DNA from: Engraulis encrasicolus | Taxonomy: Eukaryota > Chordata > Actinopteri > Clupeiformes > Engraulidae | Direction of reading: 5' to 3' | Length of the DNA stretch: 64,000 bases | NCBI RefSeq assembly: GCF_034702125.1 | Contig: NC_085875.1 | Location: 49,932,007-49,996,006, forward strand | Shown here: positions 35,031 to 47,029 of the stretch, piece after piece | How the letters are laid out: every line of letters starts with the position of its first letter | Position numbering within the stretch: the first letter of the stretch is position 1 | Translations under genes and position numbers: made by a program | The notes under the pieces: generated by a model | Database searches by the model: none | Told to the model about the DNA's origin: nothing | What the model saw: only the letters and a program-made list of their open reading frames with translations

Positions 35031-35559
35031 ATTAGGATAATACACACTAATCAATACATCAGTTAAAAAAACATCAATATAAATATGTTGGTATTTGCAT
35101 AGTTGCCAAATGTCATCCGTAGTCCTAAGGCAGGTACCCATAATAAAAAGAACAATACTGCATTACAGAAGACATGACATTTTACCACAAACATCAATTA
35201 TATACAGAGTAAAACAATGTTCATACTATTAATTAATAGGAGCAGGTCTGGTCTGTTTTCAGCCACTGTTTACGGGTCATTTTGAAGATGCTGATGTTGT
35301 CACATAGCCTGGCCGCGCCAAACCCCTAGGGGCGTCTAGATTTCTAGGCTAGTTGTCACACAGTCTGATATGAGCATGGCTGAACAATAGAAGGTGAATT
35401 TCGATTTTGCCACCTTGACATATCCTAAAGAAGTGGTCAAAAATTGCTCAATTAAACATATACACAACACTGCTGAAACTAGGGCATCTCAAATTCCCTC
35501 CAACATTCAATATGGTAGAGGTTTCTGAAACGATTCCAAATATTTTCAAACATTTATCC

Positions 35560-35960
35560 ACCCTTACCCCCACCTGCTCTACAGTATCTCACCCCCACTC
35601 CCTTCCCCACCCCCACTCCCCTCCCCACCCTACAGTGTCTTATCTCCCCAACCCCCCTCACTTTCCTTTATAAGCCTTCCCCCACTCACCTACCCCCACG
35701 CCCCCCCCCCACTCAACAGTGCCCTCCCCCCTCACCTACCCCCCTTGCCCCCCCCCCCCCCCCACTCCACAGTGCCCCCCCAATCACCTCCCCCCACTCA
35801 ACAGTGCCCTCCACTCACTTACCTCCACTACCCTGGCCTTGCCCCCCACCCAACAGTGCCCTCCCTCAATTGCCCCCACTCACCTCACCCCTACTTCTCC
35901 CCCTTGCCCCCCCCACTCTACATCTACATACAGTGCCTCCCCATGCCCCCGCTCATCTCT
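35560..35960. repeat. C-rich polypyrimidine tract
   Basis: About 400 bp dominated by C on the plus strand, with imperfect units of the type CCCACTCACCTACCCCC and CTCAACAGTGCCCTCC. Strong strand asymmetry suggests an R-loop or triplex-prone tract at the centre of the foldback. Proline-rich reading frames here are artefacts. Confidence 0.9.
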
Positions 35961-37267
35961 TTTATCTCCTCACGTCTTATGTCTCCTTACATTTCCTTAC
36001 GTCTATAAAGAGATAGGACAGAATTGGACTTAAAATATGTCATATTAATGATCATTATGGCCTTTTGTAAGGCTGTCACAATACATTGTATGGGTATATC
36101 ATACATTGTCTGAATTAGCAGAGTGCCTTGAGTATTGAAATGGTTGGGGTTTGTGTCCTTGATGTTTTCCCATGGTTTAAAGAAAGCCTTCTAAAGAAAG
36201 CCTACAGTTTAGGCGACATTAGTTATTATTATTTCTGGTTTAATGAAGTGCTGTGACCTCTGAGTATGTCAGACCGATTTAGTAATGATCTTAAATGAAG
36301 GCCTAAAGCCAAGCAGTGATGCCAAGCAGAAACTTTGGAAGGAAAAAGGCCCAATATTTCCAACAGATGACCTGCATGTATTGGCTATTATTTTGAAGAC
36401 TTTTGCTGGTTGCACAAGTCAAATTTAACGCTCTCACAAACGCATACAAAATAATTGTGTGGGCATATTATACATTTTCTGAATCAGCAGACTCCAAAGA
36501 GTATTGAGGTTGTCCAATTTTGTGTCCTTGGTGTTCTTTCACGCCACAGAGATAAACGAAAGCAGACAGTTTAGCCAAGAGTTGTTGGAAAATGTGAGCT
36601 ATGTCTGATTTAATGAAGTGCTGTGACCTCTGTGTATGTCAGACAGATTAACCAATGGGCTTAAATGAAAGCCTGAAAGGTCCCCTTTCCAGTAATACCA
36701 GGCACCATGGTATAGAATATTGGCAATACCCCACAAAATGAGCCTGAACTAGACATGCATCCGAATTCAAAAATGGAATTTAATAGAGGGGGGTAGTCAC
36801 TTCAAGAGCCGAAAAAAGGGGTTTCGCTACCACCCCGTGACTGCTATCAGGCTTTTTCTAGTAGTGGGGGGATATACCTTACCAAAAAAAAATGTTAGCA
36901 TTCCCCCCCGCCCCAGATGGCACCGATGGCCAAAATTTGGGGCCGTGGCTCAAGGCCTATTAGTAGTTCACAGTTTTCGGTTTTCCTTTCCCTAAAGTAA
37001 AGTTCTCCAACAAAACGTTGAACCTCTTTGTGTTCTGGGTGGATTGTTTTCTTAGCTCTTTTTGGCAATTCTCTCCACAACAGAAATGTTCTGACTATTT
37101 GTGAGGGGACATACTGTGTTCCATGAAAATACTTCATGAGAGTACCCATATTGGATTCAAATTAAAAGGTTGATGTGGCCCATAATGGCCCCCATTGTCT
37201 GACACTTTGAGCACTATGTGTTAGCAAGTGGATATTAAAAGTCATGTTGTTTTTCCCATACAGTCCC

Positions 37268-40200
37268 TGTAGTGCGAGCAATGGGTGTTATATAGTGGAA
37301 GAATTGCTCACAAGATGATACAAGCATGAAACTTGGCACAGGTGTTCATTAGGACATGCTTATCAATATCAGGGGTGGGGCCACTGAGAAATCCATTTTG
37401 CATAGCAACGGTTGCTAGGTAAAGCATTTTCCTTAGCAACCAGCATCAATGATGCCGTTTCTGATTGTTTTTGTGGAGTCAAGGCATCTGTATCTTGAGT
37501 CATTGTCCTAAAATGACTGTAGCAATACTTAGAGAGGTTATATACTGGACATGTACCATAATGACCTCTTATGATGTAATTTTATCCACCCAAAATCATT
37601 GTAATTAGGTGAATAATAACATGTAAAATGATAACGTCTTTTTTAAATTATGTCAAGTGAAATAGGTTTTACAAATGTCTCTATATGGCAGGCCATCTTT
37701 ATATTATATACATGTACCAAATGCTGCCAACTGACCAGACAAAAATAATGTCAGAATGAAAGAATGCATACAGTACAGTACATGGTATACCCTACATGCG
37801 CGGTCATGAAACCATTAATAGTCTTGACATCTGCTCTATCAAGAACGCTTCAGCAACAGGACAAATTGTACTGGCTTCAGACAAACTTGATCAAAGAAAC
37901 TTCCACTGTGCTCAGCGAGTCCATCCCCACTCAGCCAGAGAGGACAACTGCCAATACGGCACCATATGCCTGCCTTGCATTAGCCAACTGCCCTCTTGAT
38001 ATGCTGCGGCAGGGTAGCCTTGGTGAGTGGGAGTCATTTTGATCGCAACTGTTTAGAGAAGCCATGTTCTTAAATGGCTGTTGACCTTCTTGAGATTGAA
38101 TCAGAAAACTCACACCTTGACCATTTCTTAGGGAGGTGTGACACTAGCAACTGTAGAAAAATATGAATTCTCACTATTCCCTACCTCAACTAGAACAGAA
38201 GATAATGCTTAGAATGAGGAGTGAAATGTTCCTTGAGCATTGTTCAATACTGTACATATGTGTTTGAAGACCACACACATTCTGCCCAAAACCCTCACCA
38301 TTTTGCACGATTCACAAACATCAGCTATAGCAAGAGACTGGAATTGGTCTTCACAGTGTTCACAGTCTGAGCTCCACAACTAATAGTCTGCATGTACTGT
38401 ATATGAGTATGTTTGCATGCATTTATGTGAGTATGATTATGCTATGATTACAGTAATATCAATGGGACACCACACTGACCGCTCAGCACCACACAGACCA
38501 CCATAGTTTGAGATGATATGAGGTAAGATAGGGGTAGTCATGGGTAAGGGGTTAGGGTGTCAGACTTGTAGCCCAAAGGTTGCCGGTTCGACTTCCGACC
38601 TGCCAGATTGGTGAGGGGAGTAATTAACCAGTACTTTCCCCCATCCTCCTCCATGACTGAAGTATCCTGAGCACCGTCCTGCCACTGTGCTCCCTTGGGG
38701 TGCCCTTGGGGTCTCCCCCCGTGCACGGGTGAGGCATAAATGCAATAAATGCAAACACAAATGTAAATGCATAAGTGCAGTATGCAGTGAACACTTGAGT
38801 GCTGTGTCACAATGACAATGGGAGTTGGAGTTTCCCAGTTGCGCTTTCACTTTCACTTGTGTTGCCATTGTTTTCAATGGGACACCACACATGCCACTCA
38901 GAACCAGAAAATGAACTTGCTTTATTTTCAAGTAGCAGGATTTCCATGGGCCCCGCCGCCCCAACCAGGCCACCTCATGGTCAAAACTCTCCTGATGTAT
39001 AGGAGCTATATCAGAAACCAGACAAAATTATAAAAATATATGTTCAACCTATCCCCACACAAAGACTCATTGTAAATGAGTGCTTAGGTCACTGTTGTCT
39101 ATCAATTGTGTTGTCTGTGGCAGTTAACTGAAATGCATTGGTTTCACTGTTCAGCGTTTTCAAGTGTACCTGTTTTCCTAAATGTGGCATGTCAGGCAAT
39201 TGCCTTCACCTTTGAGTGCTGGAATACTGCAATTGTTGGAATTCCTGAATTTCCCTTCATTAGCGATAGATCAGAAAATTATTTAGGTGAATAAGTGAAT
39301 CTTACATCCCATTTCGAGATGGTAATGCATGCATGGTAAATGATTTTAGATGAAGTAGTATGTAGGCATGAAGGTTTGTACAATTTAGATATGCAAAGTA
39401 GAATGTTTGCCAAATGTAACAAATTCCTATGCCGATAACTTGAATTGTTGTCCTTTCAGATTTCCTCACTTTGCACAGCTCTCCATCTTATGTATGGATT
39501 GGCTGTTTTTACATATGGAGTGAAGAGTATTTTTTCATTCACAAAATACCAAGTGTCCCCACTTTTTGGAAACCAGTTTGTATCCTAATATGTTGTAGCA
39601 CCCAACTCACCAGACTATAGTGATCAATAAAAAGCTACAAGGGCATGTCAAGAATCACTTCGCTAGGTTACACTTTACAACACAGCAATGTACTAACTGT
39701 GTTCATATACGCTTTCTGTCTTGCCAAAATGTCCAGCTTTGAATAGTCAGGTGGCTTGACAAAGTACATGTATAAGGATTAAGACAGGCCTGATGTGTAG
39801 TGACACATGTAAGCCATATTGAGACATTATGTCTTCAAAAAGTAAATAGAGAAGTGTAGGCTACTGTATATTGTATTTTTCACATAATTGCTATGACTTC
39901 AATGGTGAAAATGACATGAAATGGGCTATTGTGACACATGTTGCTAATGTATAATATCTTGAAGGATTAATGTAGTGATTTTAGGACACGCGGTCAAGAT
40001 TCAGAGATCACAATATCACTGAATTGCTTAGAACCTGTTTTCATTGATGCTGGTTGCTACTGTAAAGGAAATGGTACATATTTGTAATATATAGCCTCTC
40101 TCAACATTGCTACAGTGATTTTAAGACAATGGCTCAGTGTACAGATGCCTTAATACCACAAAATCAATTAGAAACTGCACCATTGATGCTGGTTGCTAAG

Positions 40201-40353
40201 GCAAATGCTTTACCTAGCAACCGTTGCTATGCAACATGGAATTCTGAGTGGCTGCACCCCTTATTGATAAGCATGTCCTAATGAACACCTGTGCCAAGTT
40301 TCATGCTTGTATCACCTTGTGAGCGATTCTTTCACCCATTGCTCACACTACTG
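37268..40353. mobile_element. 3.1-kb foldback element with nested SINE
   Basis: The left end TGTAGTGCGAGCAATGGGTG is mirrored by CACCCATTGCTCACACTACTG at 40,333-40,353. The arms (about 37,268-37,570 and 40,030-40,353) share TAGCAACGGTTGCTAGGTAAAGC-type sequence and GATACAAGCATGAAACTTGG. A SINE is at 38,532. The rest (37,600-38,520 and 38,860-40,000) has no gene I recognise. Confidence 0.75.
38532..38850 (+). mobile_element. tRNA-derived SINE, copy 2
   Basis: Closely similar to 124-425. The head has TAGTCATGGGTAAGGGGTTA (A box) and GGTTGCCGGTTCGACTTCC (intact B-box core GGTTCGA). The body shows CATCCTCCTCCATGACTGAAG and a tail TGGAGTTTCCCAGTTG. A better preserved promoter than copy 1. Confidence 0.88.
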
Positions 40354-41040
40354 GAATACAATTACATTTTTTTTTCAGTGCTAGCTCTACTATCAAGATG
40401 CCTTTGGTCGTTATGGTGTCCTGCAGTAATGTATGTACTGTAAAGTTCCATAAAATAGCCGAGTTCCAATTAGCGGCCGGGTTCCCTTTCAATGTGCATG
40501 GCGGAGCACGCACCCCCACACACTCTGCACTGATCAACACACTTTAATCAAGCATCAATCTGCGGGGCGGAAGCGCACACCGTTGCAACTTTGACTTTGG
40601 GGAAGAGATTGTTTAGTGGGATGTTCATTTCATTTAATTTTAATTTGCTAGCTTTACATTTTTTTGTGTATGGTAGCCTATTAATGTCCTGGTCCTGACC
40701 ATCCCATTATACTACCATTTCCATTTCGTATTCATGGTCTGGACATTGTTTGATCTGACGCGATTGCAGGAAGCAGGAAGGACATTTTTGGAAAAATCAG
40801 GATTTAACTTAAGTTGTTGAACAAACATGTCTGACGTCCATCTATGGCGATGTAGGACCGTTAAACAGACATGTCTGACAGAACATCCTACCGTAGGATA
40901 AAATTACAATGTAGAACCGTTTGTCAAAATACCAGCGAAAATCCTACCGGTCAACATCGCTCCACAGAAGACAGGTACCAGATGTAGTGTGGAGCCAAGT
41001 GTCTTGGCGGAAGTAGTAGGATGGCACGCGAGGCTAGCCT
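40354..41040. other. Unassigned region before the R2-type element
   Basis: No domain or repeat recognised. Direct repeats of ACAGACATGTCTGACAG type near 40,830-40,880 might be 5' untranslated sequence of the following retrotransposon. Confidence 0.35.
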
Positions 41041-42552
41041 ATTAATAGGCCTATGTGGCATCTGTGGAGATGGAAACCGTTAGGCTGTAGCCTACCGGTA
41101 CCTTAATTTGGCTGAAAGGTTCAGGATCAAAGGGTACGCCGGAACAAAGGACACAGCTTTCTTGATGGATGCCCTGAAAGAGCTTGGGAACATTGATAAG
41201 GGGAGCAGGCACGAGGTGGTAGAAAGAGTGACTGAGAGAGCAATGAGGGAGAATCGAGGCAATGATACCCCGTTGTTTCAGCAAAGAAACGAGGCAAAAC
41301 CGCCGGTTGCTACGTCCGAAGCATAAACACTCAACTAGGACGGTGAACAAAGCTAGAATCACGAAGCTACTGGATAGCCACCCGGCGAAGCTGGCTGATG
41401 AACTTCTGGACGGAATGGTCGCAGTGGACTGCCCGGTTCCTCTTGAGGACCTCGCCGGGGTCCTGAGAGAGCTCTGGGTGGATCACAAGGACTATGTAGG
41501 TTTGGGTCAGTTCAAGGTTCCCTCGGATGCTGACAATGAGGTATTCAAAGCCTTGATAACCCCCGGGGAGGTGATCAACAAGCTTCTCACCATCGACAAG
41601 GGGTCTGCTGCCGGCCCGGATGGCGTCTCCAGAGACAATCTCATGGTATTATATGGGATAGTGAAGGAGAAAAGCTTGCCCTCCTGTATAACACCTGGTA
41701 TGTCGCTGCCTGCGTCCCCGAATGTGTGAAACCAGCTCGCACTACAATGATTCCCAAAACCATTGACAATGACTCGCTGAAAAATGTGAACAATTGGAGA
41801 CCCATCACGGTGGGCTCCATGCTACTGAGATTGTTCCAAAAAGTGCTTCACGGAAGGCTTAGCGAAGTATGTAAAGTCCACGAAAGACAGCGAGGATTCA
41901 TAAGTGCTGCAGACGATGGTGAACAACTGCTCTCAGACCAAGTCCCGTCAGGGAATTGTATTCCTCGATATTGCCAAGACGTTCGACGCTGTGGCACATC
42001 AGCACATCTTTGAGGTCCTACGACGTCGGGGTGTAGATGGGCACTTGGTTAGGTGCATTCAAAGTGGCTATTCAAACAGCTACACGCGAGTTGCGCTACG
42101 GGGAGAGTTGTCTGGGCCTTTTTCCATGACAAGGGGAACGCGCCCGTTGTCTCCGCTCCTATTCAACCTGGCGCTTGATCCCTTGCTCTATGTGTCTCTG
42201 AGCTAGGAGGAGGGTACAAGATCGGGCCTTTAAAAATTTCGGCAATGGCTTTCGCGGATGACATGGTTCTGGCAAGTAACAGCTACGGCGGCATGCAACT
42301 TAATCTCGACATTGTAGCAGAATTCAGCAAGCTCACCGGCATGGGAATCCAAGCTGCGAAGTCCTACGGCTTTTTCCTAGCGCCTTATCCTGTACGAGCG
42401 AAGAGGGGCTGTACATGGGTGAACCGGTGCCCCCGGTTCTCGGTGGGCGGCGCAGAGATCCCTTTCGTCTGGTCGCGGACCAATGCGAAGTACTTGGGGA
42501 TGGAAATAAGTCCGAGAAGAGGGCTTAAAGTAAAAAAAAATCCTGAGCCTGA
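41041..42552 (+). pseudogene. R2/NeSL-type retrotransposon: reverse transcriptase
   Basis: Reverse transcriptase of an RLE-class non-LTR retrotransposon, which would copy its RNA at a nicked chromosomal target. Pieces in different frames together give DKGSAAGPDGVSRDNL, MIPKTIDND...NNWRPITVGSML (start of the RT domain), FLDIAKTFDAV (motif A aspartate), RGTRPLSPLLFNLALDPLL (motif B, with the usual Q-G-D apparently deleted) and MAFADDMVLA (catalytic FADD). Frame changes near 41,690, 41,950 and 42,200 make it a pseudogene. The 5' zinc-finger/Myb region expected upstream is absent. It is interrupted at about 42,553 and resumes near 44,545. Confidence 0.9.
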
Positions 42553-44540
42553 ACCTTATGGTGCGTCCACACGACCCTATACGATACACGGTGAAACGAG
42601 AATGTCATTGCTTTTTAAGCTTAGTATTTACACTTATGTTTATCTTATTTATCTTATTCTTATGTGGGTGCCATGTCAGGGTCAAAATGATGAATGACTT
42701 GAATGACTTTTGCAACTCGAATAGGGCCTACCAAGGAGACCAAAAGGGTGTCAATAGCGCTAATCATTATTACATAATTACATACTTATTATGCATAATA
42801 TTGTAGTTACATAGGCTATTTCATCACAAAAGCATTAGAAAAGTATGTGTAGCAGAATATGAGCAACAAAGATTGAAATACCATGACATGTTAGATACAT
42901 AACAGAGGTAAAAGAATAATCTTTGGTTACTTAGGCCTAAGTGTTTAATCCTGCCTTAAAAGAAAAGAAAATGCAAATGACTGGACATGGCTGAATAATA
43001 ATGCAAAATACTTTTAGTTTTAACGAATTACAAATGCAAATCAACTTAATTCATTAATGTCATTTTGGTGGCTACTATTGCCTGTGTCTGTAGATAGATG
43101 GGTTCTAGGTTTCTCAGCTGTACAGTCAGTCTGAATAGAGCCATGGATAGAGTTAGCTCTAGGTCAGTATTTGTGGTGCATGCCCTGCAAATATTTGGGC
43201 TACTCTCAGAAAAAAAGACTGCCTTGCTTCATCATCAAGCTCAAGTTGTTCTGTCCATCACCAGAGAGCAGTGTTATTGTTAGCCTTCAATCAATGACTA
43301 GAATTCCACTGAAAACTAAAGCCCATTAACAGATTGTTAAAAGCCATCAACAAGCCATTATGTGACATATTATTTAACGATCTCACAATCATCATGAAAA
43401 CGGCACCTTGAGATGTGAATGTAGACGTAAAACGTACCAATGACAGGAATTATACACCCAATAACCAAACCTGTATTATACTGCAGCTAGTGGGATGAAA
43501 CTTGCTGCTGTTTGCATGCTGACTGCCATCTTGCTAGGTGCTATTTGAGTCACTTTAAGTTGAACACAGCGCCAATGTCAATGCTTTTGCATTGTTTTTT
43601 TTTTCATCGGAGATAATATCAGTTAATATGCAGGTGGTGTTTATAAGTAACCCGACTTCTCTTAGATAAACATTAGCATAAAAGTTCTGTAGTTAGCGCG
43701 CTAACAAAACTCAGCATGAGTGTGGCATCTGCAACATGCTGGAGCTTTTTTGTTAAATTCTAACTAATAACAAATTATTCTCTTACTGTTGGCTTTCTCA
43801 CAAGTAGTTGTAGATTGAAGCACATCTTCCTACAACCTCTTCCAACAGCCCCAGAAAGTAATCTGGTGAATGATTCATGAATCACGGTATCCAGCCATTA
43901 TTTTGAATGGAAGCATAATGCACAGGCAGTGGTTGACATTAGGAGATGAGACAGATAAACGTTCCGCTCGCCCGCTCCACACTCCGAGAGATGCTGTAAC
44001 TCTGGGTTAAGTTCTAAGTTGGGTTCAGAAATTATGAAAAGACACAGAGGGATCGAACGTCTGTGGAAAAAACAGAACCTTGTGTGTTGTTGACAGCTAA
44101 TTATTAGCACTGAGCAGAGAAGTTATCGACATTCTGCATGTCCAAACGCAATGTCCAATTTCATTTATGTTTTTGACGACCACATCACCAATCCATAGCA
44201 TGCAGTTTAAATGTCTTTACACATATTTCTGCTCATAGAGCAGTAAACGGTGCAAGGTGCCTTGCCATGTAGAGCGAGTTGTTGACACTGCTCTGTGACC
44301 GCGGCATGAGAGCGGCGAGTCGGCGACTGCGAGTAGACCAGCTGTGGTAGTCCAACTCGAGCAAGATACTGAAGTAGCACGCTTTCCGCCTTCTTCTCCT
44401 GATTGGTTAACAATGTTAGTTTTAGCGCGCTCCTTCGCTACCATTGGCTGACAAACGCAGGAGGGATTTCGGTTGTCTTTTTATTTATTTATTTACCGTC
44501 AATTTATTTCCAATTTTTTTTTTTTTTTTAAACCTACGGT
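42553..44540. mobile_element. ~2-kb insertion within the R2-type element
   Basis: It separates the RT domain from its thumb and endonuclease. The left part starts near GGTGCGTCCACACGACCCTA; the right part ends in a poly-T run (44,515-44,530). I found no clear terminal repeats, duplication or coding domain, so exact limits and class are unknown. The T-run next to the right junction could be a reversed poly-A tail of a retroposon. Confidence 0.5.
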
Positions 44541-45734
44541 CAATCGCTGCAAGCCGGAAATCCGACCCGGGGCCGGAGAACTTTAATCCCTGGAGAAGAG
44601 GCCTGGCGAAGCCGGACATGGTCCCCAAGGTCGAAGAGTGGCTGGACAGGGTGAGGGCGGCCCCAATGTCACCACACCAGAGACTTTGGTTTACACGGAC
44701 CTGTCTGATTCCGAGGGTGTTGTACCAACTCACTCACGGCGACGTGAGTGGTCATGAGCTGCGAAAACTGGATCTGTGTATTTGCAAGTCGGTGAGGAGT
44801 TGGCTCCGGTTGTCTGTCTCTACTGCCACGAATGCGTTCTACTCCCGCCAGCGGGACGGAGGTCTGGGCTTGCCTAGACTCTCAACGGTAGTTCCATTGC
44901 AAAAGGCTAAGATGGTTTACAACTTTTTACAGTCCAGCAATGGATTGGTAAGGGGCCTTGCATGGATTGCCAAGGGTTCGAATCGAGGATGATGAGAGCA
45001 CTCGGACCGGAGGCCGACCCGCCCGACCTCACTGCCTATAAGCCTGAGCTAGTCGAGGGGCAATCGGGAGTGCCCCCCTCCCTCTGCCTGCGGAGGCGTG
45101 GGAGGCCCCTTGGGATTGGCGTGAGATTGAGTGCGAGAGCTGGGCGGCCCATCCGGTTCAGGGTTGGGGCCTGAGGAACTTTCGCCGTTTGGTGGAGTCA
45201 AACAGCTGGCTACTGCTGAGACCTCTTAAGGCTCTTCCCTGGTTTAGGGATGCAGTAAGACTCCGGTTCGGAGTATGGCCTACTGGGGAATTCCTCGCGC
45301 GAGGGAGAGGGAAGGACTCAGCTCGGTGCCGGTGGTGCAAAAAAGGATTCGAAACCGCATCTCATCTCTTGGGGTTGTGCAAGGCCACGAAAGCTTTCAG
45401 AATCTCCCGACATGACAGGGTCTGCGCAATGGTGGCCAGGCGGGCCGAACTGAGAGGCTGGGCGGTCGAGAAGAAGCCTTGGTTCACTCTTGACGACGGT
45501 CGATTTGTGAAGCCTGACCTGGTCATGCGACGGGGTGAGGACGCGCTGATCATTGACGTGACGGTGAGGTACAGATGGTGTAACTTCAATCTGCTCATTG
45601 CCGTGCCGTGGCAGCGTACCGTGATCATTACACCCTGTGGCCATTCGGAATGCGGGGGGAAGTATAGCACCGCTTTTGCAGAGCAACGTCTGCCTGTGTT
45701 TGTGCTTCCGTGCTTGTCCGTCCCCCAGTTTTAG
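44540..45734 (+). pseudogene. R2/NeSL-type retrotransposon: thumb and RLE endonuclease
   Basis: Continues the RT gene. KPDMVPKVEEWLDRVRAAP, SPHQRLWFTRTCLIPRVLY and FYSRQRDGGLGLPRL are the R2-like region after the RT fingers and palm. Next comes a C-x2-C-x8-H-x4-C knuckle (CRWCKKGFETASHLLGLC), then RHDRVC and KPDLVM...IIDVTVRY, the PD...D core of the restriction-like endonuclease that nicks the target. Frame shifts at about 44,975 and 45,170 break it. It ends LPCLSVPQF with a TAG at 45,732. R2 versus NeSL/Utopia placement needs a phylogeny. Confidence 0.9.
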
Positions 45735-46520
45735 TAGTAGTAGAAATACAGTCAGCAAATTGCATGTTTTATTTAGCATTGGGCATTTGATAGGGCATTT
45801 GATAATAACACAAGTGTGAGCCCTAAACAAGACCACCATGTGAATTTAAACTCAACTTTTTTTCTGTCTTGCATTCACCGTCTCCCAATCCGTCCCTAAC
45901 TTATTTCGGCACTATTCAAGCCAGGAACGGGTATCCTCAGGATACAGAGTTTGCATACCTACTACAATTTGAACCGGTAAAGACAATTAAAACCGAGTCA
46001 ATCAGACAGGAACACCATTGTAATTAAGTGTGTCCCGTGACGCCAGCATGAGAGAGATCGAATTTTAAATTTGGCGACGACATTCTGTCTTCAAAACTGG
46101 CATCGGCCGCTTCCAATTTAGGACCATAGGCCTATTCAACCGTTTCCACAACCTCACTGATCACAGTTGCTTCATCTCTAATGACAGGGCTAAGAATAAC
46201 GAAAATAGCAAAACAGAGTAGGCTAATAAACCGTAATGGAGAGACTGAGGAGACATGAAATCAAGCGGCGGAGTTCAGACCATTTTGAGTGGACCGATGT
46301 CGCTTGCTTTGTGTAGCCCTATCAAGCAAGCCTGTCTGTCTCATTTGTGCGATGAGCACAAAAACACAAATTGAACCACTCGTATAGTGTGAGTCAAACA
46401 GACATGAACAACATTGTAGCCTAATGAAGTAGTGCCCCGTCATGTCAGCATGAGAGAGGTGATTTTACATTTGGCGACGACATTCCGTCTTTAAAACTGG
46501 CGCATGCCGCTTCCCCTATT
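45735..46520 (+). mobile_element. 3' region of the R2-type element with ~403-bp repeat
   Basis: Starts TAGTAGTAGTAG after the stop. A ~130-bp segment with CAGCATGAGAGAG and TTTGGCGACGACATTC occurs at about 45,985-46,110 and again at 46,388-46,520. This is either a tandemly repeated 3' UTR or flanking duplication. No poly-A tail. Confidence 0.6.
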
Positions 46521-46689
46521 GCAGGCTATTACCTGATCTACACTGTCGTTACCACAAAAAACAAGGTAGCACAACTTAATAGGCTACTATTACTAGCCTA
46601 TATATCTGGTAAATAGTAGGTTGAAGACGGGGGTATTATTGGTGCACTGGTTTTTTTTGCGAAGCAGAGTAATCTGCTTCAGTGTAGCT

Positions 46690-46975
46690 CATTGTACGTT
46701 GATCCCTCCCTCAGTTTTAGGCTACAAGTGGAAAGAGTCAGCCAATTGCGCGTTGCACGTAACATTGGGCATTTGATAATAACACAAGCGTGATCCCTAA
46801 ACAAGACCGCCAGTCGACGGTGTTTTGTTTTCATTATTCTGTCCTGCATTCACCGTCTCAATTCCGCTCCTAACTTATAGGCTAAGTGATGTCTGTTAAT
46901 TATTTCTGCACTAGCCTATTCAAGTCAGGAACGGATATCCTCAGGATAGCCTACGGACTAATAGGTTGAAGACGT
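46690..46975 (+). mobile_element. Second, 5'-truncated 3' end of the R2-type element
   Basis: CCTCAGTTTTAG followed by GTCAGCCAATTGC and ATTGGGCATTTGATAATAAC repeats the sequence seen from 45,723 onward, including the last codons and stop of the endonuclease gene. It is a heavily truncated second copy inserted, or duplicated, downstream in the same direction. Confidence 0.75.
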
Positions 46976-47029
46976 TTTTTTTGTATTGGTGCTTGTGAAC
47001 ATTTCATCCTTTCAATGCGCTGTTGTGCG

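Larger units (their letters stand above)
31805..36962. mobile_element. 5.2-kb giant foldback element
   Basis: The outer left sequence (GGTGCCATCTGGGG, GGTATATCCCCCCACTAGTAG, then GGTGGTAGCG) is mirrored at 36,780-36,950. Inside, a ~330-bp unit with ACTGGAAAGGGGACCTTTCA and CAGAAAATGTATAATATG occurs forward at 32,030-32,350, 33,260-33,600 and partly 34,150-34,330, and reversed at 36,050-36,310 and 36,420-36,720. It contains later insertions: an hAT MITE at 32,497 and a SINE at 33,699. Superfamily unknown; boundaries are approximate. Confidence 0.8.

Noticed and set aside
35719..36033. Three overlapping proline-rich frames
   Set aside because: Produced by the C-rich tract; no domain and no codon structure.
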